NCBI RefSeq assembly: GCF_900105625.1 | Contig: NZ_FNSD01000001.1 | Location: 868,001 to 932,000 of the forward strand | Direction: 5' to 3' | Source of the DNA: Terriglobus roseus | Lineage (GTDB): Bacteria; Acidobacteriota; Terriglobia; Terriglobales; Acidobacteriaceae | DNA: 64,000 nt | Shown here: piece by piece, positions 7,477 through 14,781 of the stretch | Layout of the letters: each line of letters begins with the position of its first letter | How positions within the stretch are numbered: the first letter of the stretch is position 1 | Position numbers and translations under genes: made by a program | The notes under the pieces: generated by a model | Seen by the model: the letters and a program-made list of their open reading frames with translations, nothing else | The model's database searches: none | Told to the model about the DNA's origin: nothing

Positions 7477-8934
7477 GTGTCCACATCAGCACTGCTGCCG
7501 CAGGCTCGTCAATTCACAGCACGCCCGCAGGTTGTTGTGTTCGATCCGAATGTTCGCCTCCTCGAGTACATCCGGGAGAACCTGGGCGATACCTACTCTC
7601 TGCATCTCTTCTCCGAGAAGGCTTCGCTGTGGCGTGAACTGACGTCGGACCGCAAGCCGGACATGCTGCTCTTCGCCTGGGAGAACGCTGGCGAATCGCT
7701 GATCCTGCTGCAACAGATCATGGGACAGGCAGGATCTATACCAGTCCTCGTACTGGCTTGCACGCCAGACACACACGAGATGCGCCTCATGATGACTATG
7801 GGTGTGCGGGCTGTCGTCCTCAAGCCTTTTGACGAGCAGGATCTTCAGCGGGTCCTCGAAAAGCATCTGCGCCCAGCCGGCCCCGAAGCTCCGTTCGTCA
7901 TGTCCCCGCAGAAGGACGTCGAGATCCCCCTGGGCGACGATCGTTACTTCGTACGTGCCAGCCCGGCCATGCGCGCGCTCGAGCAGCAGGCGAAGATCAT
8001 TGGTGCGTCGGACATCCCGGTGCTGGTGCTTGGTGAGAGCGGCACTGGCAAAGAAGTGCTGGCACTCTTCCTTCATAAGAGTTCGGCACGCAGCAAGCAG
8101 ACATTTCTAAAGGTGAACTGTGCGGCAATGCCCGCAGATCTTTTGGAAAGCGAACTGTTCGGATATGAGCAGGGTGCCTTCACCGGTGCGGCGAAGGCCA
8201 AGCCCGGCAAGTTTGAAATTTGCAACGGCGGAACAATCTTCCTGGACGAGATTGGCGAGATGCCGGCCTCACTGCAGGCGAAGTTGCTGCATGTATTGCA
8301 GGACGGTACCTTCACCAGGCTGGGCGGCAAGACCCCGCAAAAGGTCGATGTTCGCGTGATCGCGGCGACCAACATCAACATGAAGCAGTCGATCGCGCAG
8401 AAGAGCTTCCGCGAAGATCTCTACTACCGCCTCAACGGTTTCTCTCTGGTGTTGCCACCACTGCGGGAACGCCGCGAAGAGATTCAACTGCTTGCCGACT
8501 ACTTCATGCGTCGTGCGGCCGCAAAGTACAGCCGGAATACCCTGCCCTTCACACAGCGCATGATGCAGGCGATGACGGAATACTCCTGGCCTGGCAATCT
8601 GCGCGAGTTGGAAAACATCGTCTCGCGCTATCTCATCCTTGGCGACGAGATGTCCATCCTGTCGGAGCTGCATTCCGTTGCTTCAACGGCACACGCTGCG
8701 ACGCCCACACTGACCCAGATGATCGAAGCACCGCGCACACGCCCTGAGCCCGCTGCGGGCGAGGGTCTCAAGAGCCTGGTGAAGAGTCTGAAGGGAGACG
8801 CAGAGGCACTGGCGATCCTGGAGGCTCTGGAAGCCAATCGTTGGAACCGGAAGGCCGCAGCCAAGAATTTGCAGATCAGCTACAAAGCACTCTTGTATAA
8901 GATCAAGAACTACAACCTTGGTGCGACGAAGTAA
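7477..8934 (+). CDS. Sigma-54-dependent NtrC-family regulator with pseudo-receiver
   Basis: A 485-residue activator with an N-terminal receiver-like domain (about 17-132), an AAA+ motor (about 155-395) and a C-terminal Fis-type HTH (NRWNRKAAAKNLQISYKALL). The motor is complete: GESGTGKE, GAFTGA (233-238), FLDEIGEM and FREDLYYRLN. The receiver keeps one acidic residue in VFDPN and the Lys in VLKPFD (about 116), but where the phospho-acceptor Asp belongs the sequence is PDMLLFAWEN, giving Ala at about 67. Control is therefore probably not by conventional phosphorylation. The GTG start at 7477 is supported by CCCCGGAG seven bases upstream. It is a likely master regulator of the surrounding polysaccharide genes and is translationally coupled to the next gene. 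Confidence 0.93.
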   Translation: MSTSALLPQARQFTARPQVVVFDPNVRLLEYIRENLGDTYSLHLFSEKASLWRELTSDRKPDMLLFAWENAGESLILLQQIMGQAGSIPVLVLACTPDTHEMRLMMTMGVRAVVLKPFDEQDLQRVLEKHLRPAGPEAPFVMSPQKDVEIPLGDDRYFVRASPAMRALEQQAKIIGASDIPVLVLGESGTGKEVLALFLHKSSARSKQTFLKVNCAAMPADLLESELFGYEQGAFTGAAKAKPGKFEICNGGTIFLDEIGEMPASLQAKLLHVLQDGTFTRLGGKTPQKVDVRVIAATNINMKQSIAQKSFREDLYYRLNGFSLVLPPLRERREEIQLLADYFMRRAAAKYSRNTLPFTQRMMQAMTEYSWPGNLRELENIVSRYLILGDEMSILSELHSVASTAHAATPTLTQMIEAPRTRPEPAAGEGLKSLVKSLKGDAEALAILEALEANRWNRKAAAKNLQISYKALLYKIKNYNLGATK

Positions 8935-9392
8935 TGGAAGAGCAGAGCAAGATAGTTATCAAACTTCCGGAGGGTATGGTCAAAGGCTATTTGACTGAAG
9001 ATTCCCTGCGGAGTCTCCATACCCCCTCGGCTCATCCCGAGACCGTGATGGTCAAGCTGGCCGAAAACGGAACCGAGAAGGAGATCACGCTGCAGGATGC
9101 CAAAGGCATCTTCTTTGTGAAGGACTTCAACGGCAACGTCGATCATTCTGATCTTCGCTTTCACGATGGAGCGTCACCCGCAGGGTTTCTCTGGGTTCGG
9201 CTTACCTTCCTGGACGGCGAGATCCTGGAAGGCATGGTCAAGAACTCCTGCAAGTTTGTCGTCGCGCAGGGCATCTGGATCACGCCGACCGATCCCACAG
9301 GGAACAACCTGCTGATCTACGCGACCAAGTCGCACCTTCGCCACTTCGAGATACTGGGACTTCGGCAGAAGTCGCAACGCAGGGACGCTTAG
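8934..9392 (+). CDS. Small conserved protein coupled to the sigma-54 activator
   Basis: A 152-residue protein whose ATG overlaps the stop of the activator gene by one base (TAATG), implying translational coupling. No signal peptide or membrane segment is visible. The sequence is beta-rich, with IVIKLPEGMVKGYL, DAKGIFFVKDFNGN and WVRLTFLDGEILEGMV. This resembles, from memory, an Acidobacteriota family of unknown function (DUF6982-like) that looks like a small beta-barrel. Its coupling suggests a role in the same regulatory circuit, for example as a ligand-binding or anti-activator partner that replaces phosphorylation of the receiver. That role is inference. Its TAG stop overlaps the TAA of the convergent epimerase gene. 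Confidence 0.8.
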   Translation: MEEQSKIVIKLPEGMVKGYLTEDSLRSLHTPSAHPETVMVKLAENGTEKEITLQDAKGIFFVKDFNGNVDHSDLRFHDGASPAGFLWVRLTFLDGEILEGMVKNSCKFVVAQGIWITPTDPTGNNLLIYATKSHLRHFEILGLRQKSQRRDA

Positions 9393-10315
9393 TCCCTGCG
9401 CAGCATCTTTTCCAGCCCCTCTTCAAAGCTGACCGAGACACGATAACCTAGCACATCCTGTGCCCGTGAGATATCGGCCACGGAGTGACGAATGTCTCCC
9501 TCGCGCTCAGGCAGATAGTTCGGCCGCCCTTCAAAACCAAGCACGCGGCTGATTGCGTCAAAAGCCTGGTTCAGGGTCACCCGATGGCCCGTCGCGATGT
9601 TGTATACGCCTCCAGACGCCTTCGAAGGCGCCCGTACCGCCAGCAGATTTGCCTGCACGACGTTGTCGACATGGGTGAAGTCGCGACTGGTCTCGCCATC
9701 ACCGAAGATGGTTGGGCACTCGCCGCCGGACATGAGAGAGATGAAACGCGCCAGGACACCCGAATACTGTGAGGATGGATCCTGCCGATCGCCGAAGATA
9801 TTGAAATAGCGCAGTGCGACCGTCTCCAGACCGAAGACCTGGGCATAACTGCTCATGTAGAGCTCACTGGCCACCTTCTGGACTGCATAGGGCGAGACCG
9901 GTTCAGGGATCATGTCTTCGCGCTTGGGCAGCTCGGGGTTGTTGCCATAGGCTGCTGAAGATGCCGCGAACACGAAGCGTTTGACGCCCGCGGTGCGCGC
10001 CGCTTCCAACATCTGCAATGTGCCCTTCAGATTCGGGCCATCGGTGCCAATCGGGTCAGCTACCGACTTCGGAACAGAAGGTATTGCTGCTTCATGGAAG
10101 ACGTAGTCCACGCCACGGCAGGCGGCCATGGTGGCATCGGGATCCTGAACATCGCCCTCAATGAACTCAATGCGATCGCGAAGGCCCGAGAGGTTTTCCA
10201 GGTTACCCGAGCTCAGGTTATCGAACGCTCGAACCTGTGCTCCTTCGGCTGCAAGACTATGCACTAGGTGCGATCCAATGAAGCCCGCCGCACCGGTAAT
10301 TAAAACACGTGACAT
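9389..10315 (-). CDS. NAD-dependent nucleotide-sugar epimerase (WbpP-like extended SDR)
   Basis: About 308 residues from the ATG at 10315, which follows TAGGAGCAGG. An upstream extension to 10402 has no support. The N-terminus MSRVLITGAAGFIGSHLVH is the extended-SDR cofactor motif GxxGxxG. The catalytic Tyr and Lys lie in SPYAVQKVASELY. The segment RYFNIFGDRQDPSSQYSGV is typical of the UDP-GlcNAc/UDP-Glc 4-epimerase group that includes WbpP. The enzyme would interconvert gluco and galacto forms of a UDP sugar for the polysaccharide. Exact substrate is uncertain. It is divergent from the GT2 gene at 10423. Confidence 0.9.
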   Translation of the reverse strand: MSRVLITGAAGFIGSHLVHSLAAEGAQVRAFDNLSSGNLENLSGLRDRIEFIEGDVQDPDATMAACRGVDYVFHEAAIPSVPKSVADPIGTDGPNLKGTLQMLEAARTAGVKRFVFAASSAAYGNNPELPKREDMIPEPVSPYAVQKVASELYMSSYAQVFGLETVALRYFNIFGDRQDPSSQYSGVLARFISLMSGGECPTIFGDGETSRDFTHVDNVVQANLLAVRAPSKASGGVYNIATGHRVTLNQAFDAISRVLGFEGRPNYLPEREGDIRHSVADISRAQDVLGYRVSVSFEEGLEKMLRRD

Positions 10316-10422
10316 CCTGCTCCTATTGGCTCTGTGCGAACACTTGAAACCCAAATACCGGATCACGATACCATCTACCTGCAGTGCGGTGGTATGACGC
10401 ATCCGGGGAATGGAGGAGCATC

Positions 10423-11304
10423 TTGCGCGTCAGCGTTGTTATACCCGCTTACAACGCGGAACCCTATCTCCACGAGTGCCTAAGCAGCGTGCTCACGCAG
10501 ACACATCCCGTCGAAGAAGTGATCGTCATAGACGATGGTTCGACGGATCGCACGCGGAGTATCGCTGAGTCGTTTGGTTCACCGGTTCGCCTGCTGCAGC
10601 AAAAACAGGGTGGCCCCGCACGCGCGCGCAATCTCGGCGTCAAAGAGGCGCGTGGCGAATGGATCGCATTCCTGGATGCAGACGACCTCTGGCTTCCAGA
10701 CAAGGTGAGAAAGCAACTGAGCGCGTTGGCTGCCGCTCCGGAAGCAGTCCTTTGCTACACGGGCCTGCTGGCGCTGAAGCTGGATGGCAGCAGGGTCGCG
10801 GTTCAAGCTCCAAGCCTGTCGCACGTGGATGCCATGTTGTCCTTGACGAACGTGGGCATCCCTCCATCCGCCGTGATGCTCCGTCGCGAGACCCTGTTGC
10901 AGGTGGGCGGCTTCAGCGACGTGCAGAAGGGCTGTGAAGACTGGGATCTCTGGTTCCGCCTTCGCAAAGTCGGCACGTTCTGCATTGTCCCGGAAGCTGA
11001 GACGGTCTATCGCGAGTCGCTGGGTGGGCTAAGCTCCAACGCAGAGCATATGTATCAGGACTTCCTGCGGATGCTCGATCGAGTGCTTCTGGCAGATAAG
11101 CATGGGTGGCAACGCCACGTGTGGCGCCGCCGCATCATGAGCTACCAGCAATACAAGGCAGCCATGACCGCCAGGCATGCAGGTCAATCAGCGATCGAGA
11201 GAAAGTTCCTCGCAGCGTCGCTCGCCACATGGCCTTCGCCGCTGTGGCATCCAGAGCGCTTCGCAGCTTCACTCGTCCATCTGCGTCGATCGCTCACGCG
11301 CTAG
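10423..11304 (+). CDS. Glycosyltransferase family 2 (GT-A fold)
   Basis: About 293 residues. The start is taken as TTG at 10423 because GGAGGAG ends four bases upstream and the core RVSVVIPAYNAEPYLHECL follows at once. GT2 landmarks are VIVIDDGSTDRT, the DxD-type EWIAFLDADDLWLPDK and the acceptor-region GCEDWDLWFRL (the ED motif). It is a single-domain inverting enzyme using a nucleotide sugar and a divalent cation, without membrane helices. It probably acts on the same polysaccharide as the GT4 enzymes. Its TAG stop overlaps the TAG of the convergent secreted-protein gene (11301-11304). Confidence 0.9.
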   Translation: MRVSVVIPAYNAEPYLHECLSSVLTQTHPVEEVIVIDDGSTDRTRSIAESFGSPVRLLQQKQGGPARARNLGVKEARGEWIAFLDADDLWLPDKVRKQLSALAAAPEAVLCYTGLLALKLDGSRVAVQAPSLSHVDAMLSLTNVGIPPSAVMLRRETLLQVGGFSDVQKGCEDWDLWFRLRKVGTFCIVPEAETVYRESLGGLSSNAEHMYQDFLRMLDRVLLADKHGWQRHVWRRRIMSYQQYKAAMTARHAGQSAIERKFLAASLATWPSPLWHPERFAASLVHLRRSLTR

Positions 11305-12326
11305 TGACCGGGACTGATGGGATTCACGCGTCCTGAGTCTGGCAGCAGACGAAACGCTGACTCATCCACGGCTTCGAAATCCTCTGCTTTCAGGAGCGAA
11401 AGCTTATGGAGATCATCGTCACTCCATCGCGAGTCGGGTACGCCGCTGAGGTAGAGCGCCCCGCCATTGTCGGCAAGGATCATGCCGTACTGCTTGAGCG
11501 CCACGGCGATGACACGCGCCTGCGGTGGCAGCTTTTGCACATCGAAGCTTGACCGTAGTCGAAAGCGCTGTCCCAGCGGGGCGTAGTTCGGCGACACCAG
11601 CTTCGAAGCCACATGCCGCGCAGGCCAGACATAGGCTGCCTGCGTCTGGGGCAGGGTGAAGCGAATGGCATGTCTGATCTGGCCTGCTCCGACTTCTTCG
11701 TATCGCACCAGGCCGGGCAGGATCGGCAGTCCCGCAGCGTCAGCCGACGTCTTATGTTCCGGACGGAGAGCATTGCTGGTCAGGTCCACGACGATGCCGG
11801 AGCCGACCTTCCATCCGTCACCCTTACGCTCTGCTGCAAACAACTCGTAGAGCACGCAGCGGCCCTCATCGATCAGCAGGATATGGCGATCTCCCATCCC
11901 CTGCGAGCCACCTTCAACCTTCGGATTCGGCGGGATGGGGTAGGGCACCGCATCGCTCTCATCCGCATAGTCAAAGCTGACCGTCTGCCCCGTCGTACCC
12001 GCGGGGACTTCAGTGATCGGAATACCTGCGATCTCCGACGTTCCGAAGTCGGGATGCACGCCGTGCAGAGGACCGATGCTGTCGATGTAGGACTGTGACT
12101 GAGGGGCCCTGGGCAGCTTGTCGATGCGTGTGTTCCACACATTGTCAGCGGGCAACACTGGACACGGCCCGAAGGATGGCCCGCCAGCGGCGGCCGTGGA
12201 TTGAACCGCCCCAACCGGGCGACTGGCTTGGGGAACAGGCTTCGGCTGAAGAAGCACGTAGACCAGTAGAAGGACGGCTGCGATCACACCAAGGCCAATC
12301 CAGTTCATCTTTCGCTGCGGGGTCAT
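11301..12326 (-). CDS. Membrane-anchored periplasmic protein of unknown function
   Basis: A 341-residue protein with a single N-terminal hydrophobic segment (WIGLGVIAAVLLLVYVLL, about 9-26) and a long extracytoplasmic part. The body contains DNVWNTRIDKLPRAPQSQSY, AAYVWPARHVASK, QYGMILADNGGALYLSG and WSDDDLHKLSLLKAEDFEAV. I recall similar blocks in uncharacterised secreted proteins of Acidobacteriota and Actinobacteria, but know no function. Position among glycan genes suggests a cell-surface role. It is followed 12 bases downstream by the GGDEF gene in the opposite reading order, so the three minus-strand genes 11301-14117 may form one transcript. Confidence 0.8.
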   Translation of the reverse strand: MTPQRKMNWIGLGVIAAVLLLVYVLLQPKPVPQASRPVGAVQSTAAAGGPSFGPCPVLPADNVWNTRIDKLPRAPQSQSYIDSIGPLHGVHPDFGTSEIAGIPITEVPAGTTGQTVSFDYADESDAVPYPIPPNPKVEGGSQGMGDRHILLIDEGRCVLYELFAAERKGDGWKVGSGIVVDLTSNALRPEHKTSADAAGLPILPGLVRYEEVGAGQIRHAIRFTLPQTQAAYVWPARHVASKLVSPNYAPLGQRFRLRSSFDVQKLPPQARVIAVALKQYGMILADNGGALYLSGVPDSRWSDDDLHKLSLLKAEDFEAVDESAFRLLPDSGRVNPISPGH

Positions 12327-12338
12327 TCCATCTTTTTA

Positions 12339-13562
12339 CTACGCTGCTGTGAGGATGCAGTTCCGGCCGGCTGCCTTTGCCTCATAGAGTGCGCGATCCG
12401 CACGGTCGAACATGTCCTCAATGGTGTCTTCACCTCCACGATAGCTGGTGACACCCAGGCTAACGGTGATGCGAAGCACCTTATCCTCACCGCGAATCCT
12501 TAACTTGATGGGCTCTTCGATGTTTCTGCGGATGCGCTCTCCTACCAGTTCTGCAGCGTCTACCGACGCACGCGGAAGGAGTGCAACGAACTCTTCCCCG
12601 CCCCACCGTGCCAGAACATCGATCCCTCGAACGGAGTCCTGCATGCGCTCAACGCAGATGCGAATAACTTCATCGCCGGCATTGTGCCCCATGGTGTCAT
12701 TCACCCGTTTGAAGTGATCGAGATCAACTACCAGTAAGGAGAATGGAACACTGGTGCGAAGGCTACGGAGTAACTCGCGCTGCATCCATTCGCGAAAGAC
12801 GCGTCGATTCGCCAGGCGGGTCAGTGGATCGGTTCCGGCCATGTTTTCCAGCTTGGTCGTGAGTTGCAGCGTGGTGAGCCAGAAGAACCCTGCGAGCGCC
12901 CACAAGAAGCTGAGCAGATACAGGAAGATCGTGATGTTCTGGTACCAGTTCCCCATCAAAGGGCTTCTTGGAATCCAGTACCGGACAACAATGATGATCT
13001 TTGCGCCCTCTAAGAGCGCGAAGCTGCACATACCGGCAAACGTGAAGCGGATGGCATGGCGCAGGTGCTTCTTCCGCCTGGTCCACAGCAGTTGAGCATT
13101 GCGGCCCACCTGCAGCATCATCATGGCGCTGATAAGGATCACCCGCGCGCGATAGTCGTTATGTTCATAGGTTACAAACGGCAATGCGAGCATGCTGATC
13201 GCGACAACGGCGAGATTCAGCTTCGGGACACGCGCTTCGTTCTCCAGCAACTCAATCAGTGATAACTCGATCAGTACGTTTGCAAGTAGCCTGAGTTCAC
13301 TGGCAAGGACCACGGAGAACATTAAGGGGAGAGTTCCATAGTAAGCGGCGAGCAACAGGCTTCCGCCACTGAGAGCCGCAGCACCAGACAGCCAGCCGAG
13401 CCCACGGAGCGCAGAACTGCTGAGGCGCACGGCCAACAGCCAAAGGCTTCCGGAGAGGAGCAGCGCCGCCGCAAAAATCATGACAACGCGCATTTCGATT
13501 TGTGGGCCGGAGCCGAAAATTTGCTCGTAGATGTCAGACCTACCTGGGGAACAAGACTCCAT
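12339..13562 (-). CDS. Membrane diguanylate cyclase (GGDEF domain)
   Basis: A 407-residue protein with about six hydrophobic helices in the first 220 residues, then a GGDEF domain (about 235-405). The active-site motif is RWGGEEFVALLPR. An RxxD motif (RGID) lies exactly five residues before GGEEF, the position of the inhibitory I-site, so both cyclase activity and product inhibition by c-di-GMP are expected. It would make c-di-GMP from two GTP at the inner membrane. c-di-GMP commonly controls polysaccharide export, which fits the locus. The start may be ATG 13562 or ATG 13493; neither has a good ribosome-binding site. Confidence 0.9.
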   Translation of the reverse strand: MESCSPGRSDIYEQIFGSGPQIEMRVVMIFAAALLLSGSLWLLAVRLSSSALRGLGWLSGAAALSGGSLLLAAYYGTLPLMFSVVLASELRLLANVLIELSLIELLENEARVPKLNLAVVAISMLALPFVTYEHNDYRARVILISAMMMLQVGRNAQLLWTRRKKHLRHAIRFTFAGMCSFALLEGAKIIIVVRYWIPRSPLMGNWYQNITIFLYLLSFLWALAGFFWLTTLQLTTKLENMAGTDPLTRLANRRVFREWMQRELLRSLRTSVPFSLLVVDLDHFKRVNDTMGHNAGDEVIRICVERMQDSVRGIDVLARWGGEEFVALLPRASVDAAELVGERIRRNIEEPIKLRIRGEDKVLRITVSLGVTSYRGGEDTIEDMFDRADRALYEAKAAGRNCILTAA

Positions 13563-13631
13563 TTTTTTGAAACAGTTGCTGCAACTTCTGCGTTGGCGTT
13601 AGGGAGCGCAGAAGGGCAAGCCCGCTTGTAT

Positions 13632-14117
13632 TCACGGCTGGCTTGTTTCAACCATGCTGTCATTCAAATCAGTGAGAACCACTTCCTGCCAGTCGCCACG
13701 TTCTATGCCCGCACGGATCTGCGCGACAGTCTTACCTTCACGATGCTGGGTGTAGGCATACGCGGCTTCTGACATACAAGTCGTGCAGACAGCTGCATGT
13801 GATACTTCGAAGCAGGAATGAAGGCTCTTATGCTTCATGGCACGGTCACATCGGCAGTAACAGGGCAGCTGATAAAGAATTTCAGGTATTGCATCGGCCA
13901 TTTTGTAGCTGGTGATCTGGAACGGCCTTGAAAAATAGACACCAGTTCGTTCCGCCTGCGCCAGCAGTCGCGGCATGGGGCCGCGTGCTGCAGCAGCATG
14001 GAACGCTGGAACGTCGGTCCCAGACCATTGAGCAGTTGCAGCAACGGTTACCACCGCAAGAGCCACTGCCCCAAATGCTCGATTGATATTCAAGTATCTA
14101 AATCCCATTCTTGTCAT
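13632..14117 (-). CDS. CYCXC/PCYCGC-family secreted Cys-rich protein
   Basis: A 161-residue protein with an N-terminal hydrophobic segment (FGAVALAVVTVAATA) that looks like a signal peptide or anchor. The core carries PCYCRCDRAMKHKSLHSC, then HAAVCTTCMSEA. This CxCxC, distal Cys and CxxC pattern matches the CYCXC (PCYCGC) family, some members of which are selenoproteins. No in-frame TGA is needed here, so this copy uses Cys throughout. The clustered Cys and His suggest metal or redox chemistry in the periplasm, but no activity is established. It is divergent from the Uma2-like gene. Confidence 0.8.
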   Translation of the reverse strand: MTRMGFRYLNINRAFGAVALAVVTVAATAQWSGTDVPAFHAAAARGPMPRLLAQAERTGVYFSRPFQITSYKMADAIPEILYQLPCYCRCDRAMKHKSLHSCFEVSHAAVCTTCMSEAAYAYTQHREGKTVAQIRAGIERGDWQEVVLTDLNDSMVETSQP

Positions 14118-14144
14118 ATTTCATAGTGCATTTCGAGAACCAAT

Positions 14145-14160
14145 TGGCCAGCAAGCTGCA
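14145..14160 (+). promoter_or_regulatory. Possible sigma-54 promoter for the Uma2/fusion operon
   Basis: TGGCCAGCAAGCTGCA has GG and GC ten bases apart and matches 9 of the 12 fixed consensus positions. The predicted start would be near 14171, only a few bases before the ATG at 14175. It would fit better if translation begins at ATG 14220. This is a by-eye match of modest strength. Confidence 0.3.
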
Positions 14161-14174
14161 TACTGGTTGGGTGT

Positions 14175-14726
14175 ATGAGCAGGAATTCAATCATTACAAC
14201 AAACGATGACGAGAACGGCATGGAAGACCGTTTCCGTTGCGACCCTTTTGAGCGAGCACAAGCTGGATTGCGCGCGATACTCGCTGCCCACTTTCATACA
14301 AATCGGCGGCCGTGGGGTATCGTGACTCTTTGCCGTCAGCGCATCCTCATCTCGGAAGCTGAAAGCACCATATGCGACATCTGCATCGTAGGGTCGGATG
14401 CGCCCGTTTCTCGCGTGGTACGCTCTCCACCCATGATTTGTATCGACGTGATGTCCGAAGAGCCCTTGGCCATGGTGCAAAACAGGGCTGATCTTTATGA
14501 AAGAATGGGCGTTAAGCATATCTGGCTATTGGACCCCACCTATCGCGCAGCATGGAGAGCTACCTCATCCGGCCTTTTTCAGGTGCGTGACGATCAGTTA
14601 ATGATCTCTGGTACCTCCATAGGATTCCGGCTCAGCAGCATTTATCAGGAACTCGACGAAGTACTTCGACCCTCACAGCGGATGTCTGTTTCCGCAGCGA
14701 TCGACCGGTCGCGCAACCGCGAGTAG
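14175..14726 (+). CDS. Uma2-family (DUF820) PD-(D/E)xK-like protein
   Basis: A 183-residue protein whose core STICDICIVGSDAP, PMICIDVMSEEP and YERMGVKHIWLLDP matches the Uma2 family, a restriction-endonuclease-like fold widespread in Acidobacteriota and cyanobacteria and mostly uncharacterised. The first catalytic Asp (CDICIV) is present. The second acidic position is Asp rather than the usual Glu, and I do not see the usual Lys after it, so nuclease activity is doubtful. The start could be ATG 14175 or ATG 14220. It lies 55 bases before the large fusion gene in the same direction, and may be in its transcript. Confidence 0.8.
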   Translation: MSRNSIITTNDDENGMEDRFRCDPFERAQAGLRAILAAHFHTNRRPWGIVTLCRQRILISEAESTICDICIVGSDAPVSRVVRSPPMICIDVMSEEPLAMVQNRADLYERMGVKHIWLLDPTYRAAWRATSSGLFQVRDDQLMISGTSIGFRLSSIYQELDEVLRPSQRMSVSAAIDRSRNRE

Positions 14727-14781
14727 CATCAAATCCATGACCGACTCTACACTGCATATATAGGGAAAACCATTTCCATTT

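Noticed and set aside
7223-7492. An 89-codon minus-strand frame in the AAA+/activator gap
   Set aside because: It covers the predicted sigma-54 promoter and overlaps the activator start; composition is not protein-like and no ribosome-binding site is seen.
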